From contig DASZHJ010000133.1 of NCBI GenBank assembly GCA_035938015.1, forward strand, positions 1 through 5,996: a DNA stretch of 5,996 nt, read 5' to 3'. The DNA comes from DASZHJ01 sp035938015. GTDB taxonomy: Bacteria; Pseudomonadota; Alphaproteobacteria; ATCC43930; CGMCC-115725. This document shows, in pieces, positions 5,486-5,996 of this stretch; within the stretch, counting starts at the first letter, position 1; every line of letters begins with the position of its first letter. The position numbers were made by a program, and so were the translations under genes. Below the pieces are notes generated by a model. It had not been told where the DNA came from, searched no databases, and saw nothing but the letters and a program-made list of their open reading frames with translations.

Positions 5486-5996
5486 ATGAGCGAGCGGCGG
5501 CTCGGCATCATCATGAACGGCGTCACCGGGCGGATGGGGACGATCCAGCATCTCGTGCGCTCGGTGCTGGCGATCCGCGCGGCAGGCGGGCTTGCGCTCG
5601 CGAACGGCGACCGCGTGATGCCCGATCCCATCCTGGTCGGGCGCAATGCCGAGAAGCTCGGCGCCCTCGCCAAGGCGCACGGTATCTCGCGGGTCACGAC
5701 GGATCTCGACCGCGCGCTCGCCGCGCGCGACGACACGGTTTATTTCGATGCGGTCACCACCGGCCAGCGCAAGCACAACCTCGATCTCGCGATATCCGCG
5801 GGCAAGCACGTCTATTGCGAGAAGCCGACCGCGGCGAGCCTTACCGACGCGCTCGACCTCGTGCGCCGCGCCCGCGCCGCCGGCATCAAGCACGGCGTGG
5901 TGCAGGACAAGCTGTTCCTGCCGGGCTTGGTCAAGCTCAGGCGGCTCATCGACGGCGGCTTCTTCGGCCGCATCCTGTCGGTCAAGGGCGACTTCG
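5486..5996 (+). CDS. Gfo/Idh/MocA-family oxidoreductase, 3' end outside the window
   Basis: The first 170 residues of an NAD(P)-dependent oxidoreductase of the Gfo/Idh/MocA family, which acts mostly on sugars, inositols and related polyols. Residues 6-18 form the first strand and glycine-rich loop (LGIIMNGVTGRMG) of the Rossmann fold. DAVTTGQRKHNLDLAISAGKHVYCEKP (89-114) is the characteristic second part, with Lys113 of the EKP motif expected to be in the active site. GVVQDKLFLPGLVKLRRLIDGGFFGRI (137-163) leads into the substrate domain, which is cut off, including the usual catalytic Asp/His region. The insertion AAGGLALANGDRVMPDPIL (32-50) between the first helix and second strand is longer than in minimal members. 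GAGAGG lies eight bases before ATG 5486; an ATG five bases earlier reads only two codons to a stop. The substrate is unknown. Confidence 0.92.
   Translation, partial: MSERRLGIIMNGVTGRMGTIQHLVRSVLAIRAAGGLALANGDRVMPDPILVGRNAEKLGALAKAHGISRVTTDLDRALAARDDTVYFDAVTTGQRKHNLDLAISAGKHVYCEKPTAASLTDALDLVRRARAAGIKHGVVQDKLFLPGLVKLRRLIDGGFFGRILSVKGDF

Noticed and set aside
1..5996. A new multi-gene defence, secretion or biosynthetic system
   Set aside because: The genes are of different pathways, face different directions and are separated by terminators or non-coding gaps; nothing here ties them into one system beyond the SDR/exporter pair.

Overview
The window is high-GC bacterial DNA. The start, and the stretch from about 3,480 to 4,700, are visibly poorer in GC than the rest. 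The gene content points to an alphaproteobacterium, probably Hyphomicrobiales (Rhizobiales). A DUF2852 protein, which is largely an alphaproteobacterial family, is the best marker. The GC-rich codon use and the rhizobial-type promoter and hairpins agree with it. I cannot name a genus.

Left part (1-1,980): the C-terminal end of a DUF3658-like protein runs into the window and meets, tail to tail, a minus-strand short-chain dehydrogenase/reductase (SDR). The SDR is divergent from a TauE/SafE-family membrane anion exporter. The gap between those two genes holds an operator-like dyad that overlaps the upstream start candidate of the exporter.

Middle (1,980-3,530): a short intergenic segment with a GC-rich hairpin precedes pdxY (pyridoxal kinase, PLP salvage). 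pdxY converges on a minus-strand gene for a small membrane-anchored DUF2852 protein. A strong hairpin between them reads as an intrinsic terminator for the DUF2852 gene, and its U-tract borders the pdxY stop codon. The DUF2852 gene has a plausible promoter and a good ribosome binding site.

Right part (3,530-5,996): about 350 bp of non-coding, lower-GC DNA leads to an exported PEP-CTERM protein with signal peptide and C-terminal sorting tail. No exosortase or polysaccharide genes are in view. Another non-coding stretch of about 300 bp follows, then a conserved hypothetical protein with an N-terminal NALKSTGPKTxxGK motif, then the 5' part of a Gfo/Idh/MocA-family oxidoreductase that runs off the window.

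These look like mostly independent transcription units rather than one pathway. The only pairing that suggests a joint role is the divergent SDR/TauE-SafE pair. I found no CRISPR array, tRNA, rRNA, insertion sequence or toxin-antitoxin module, and no convincing new multi-gene system. The items most worth a second look are the SDR/exporter dyad, the orphan PEP-CTERM gene in its compositionally distinct patch, and the possible frameshifted tail of the hypothetical gene.
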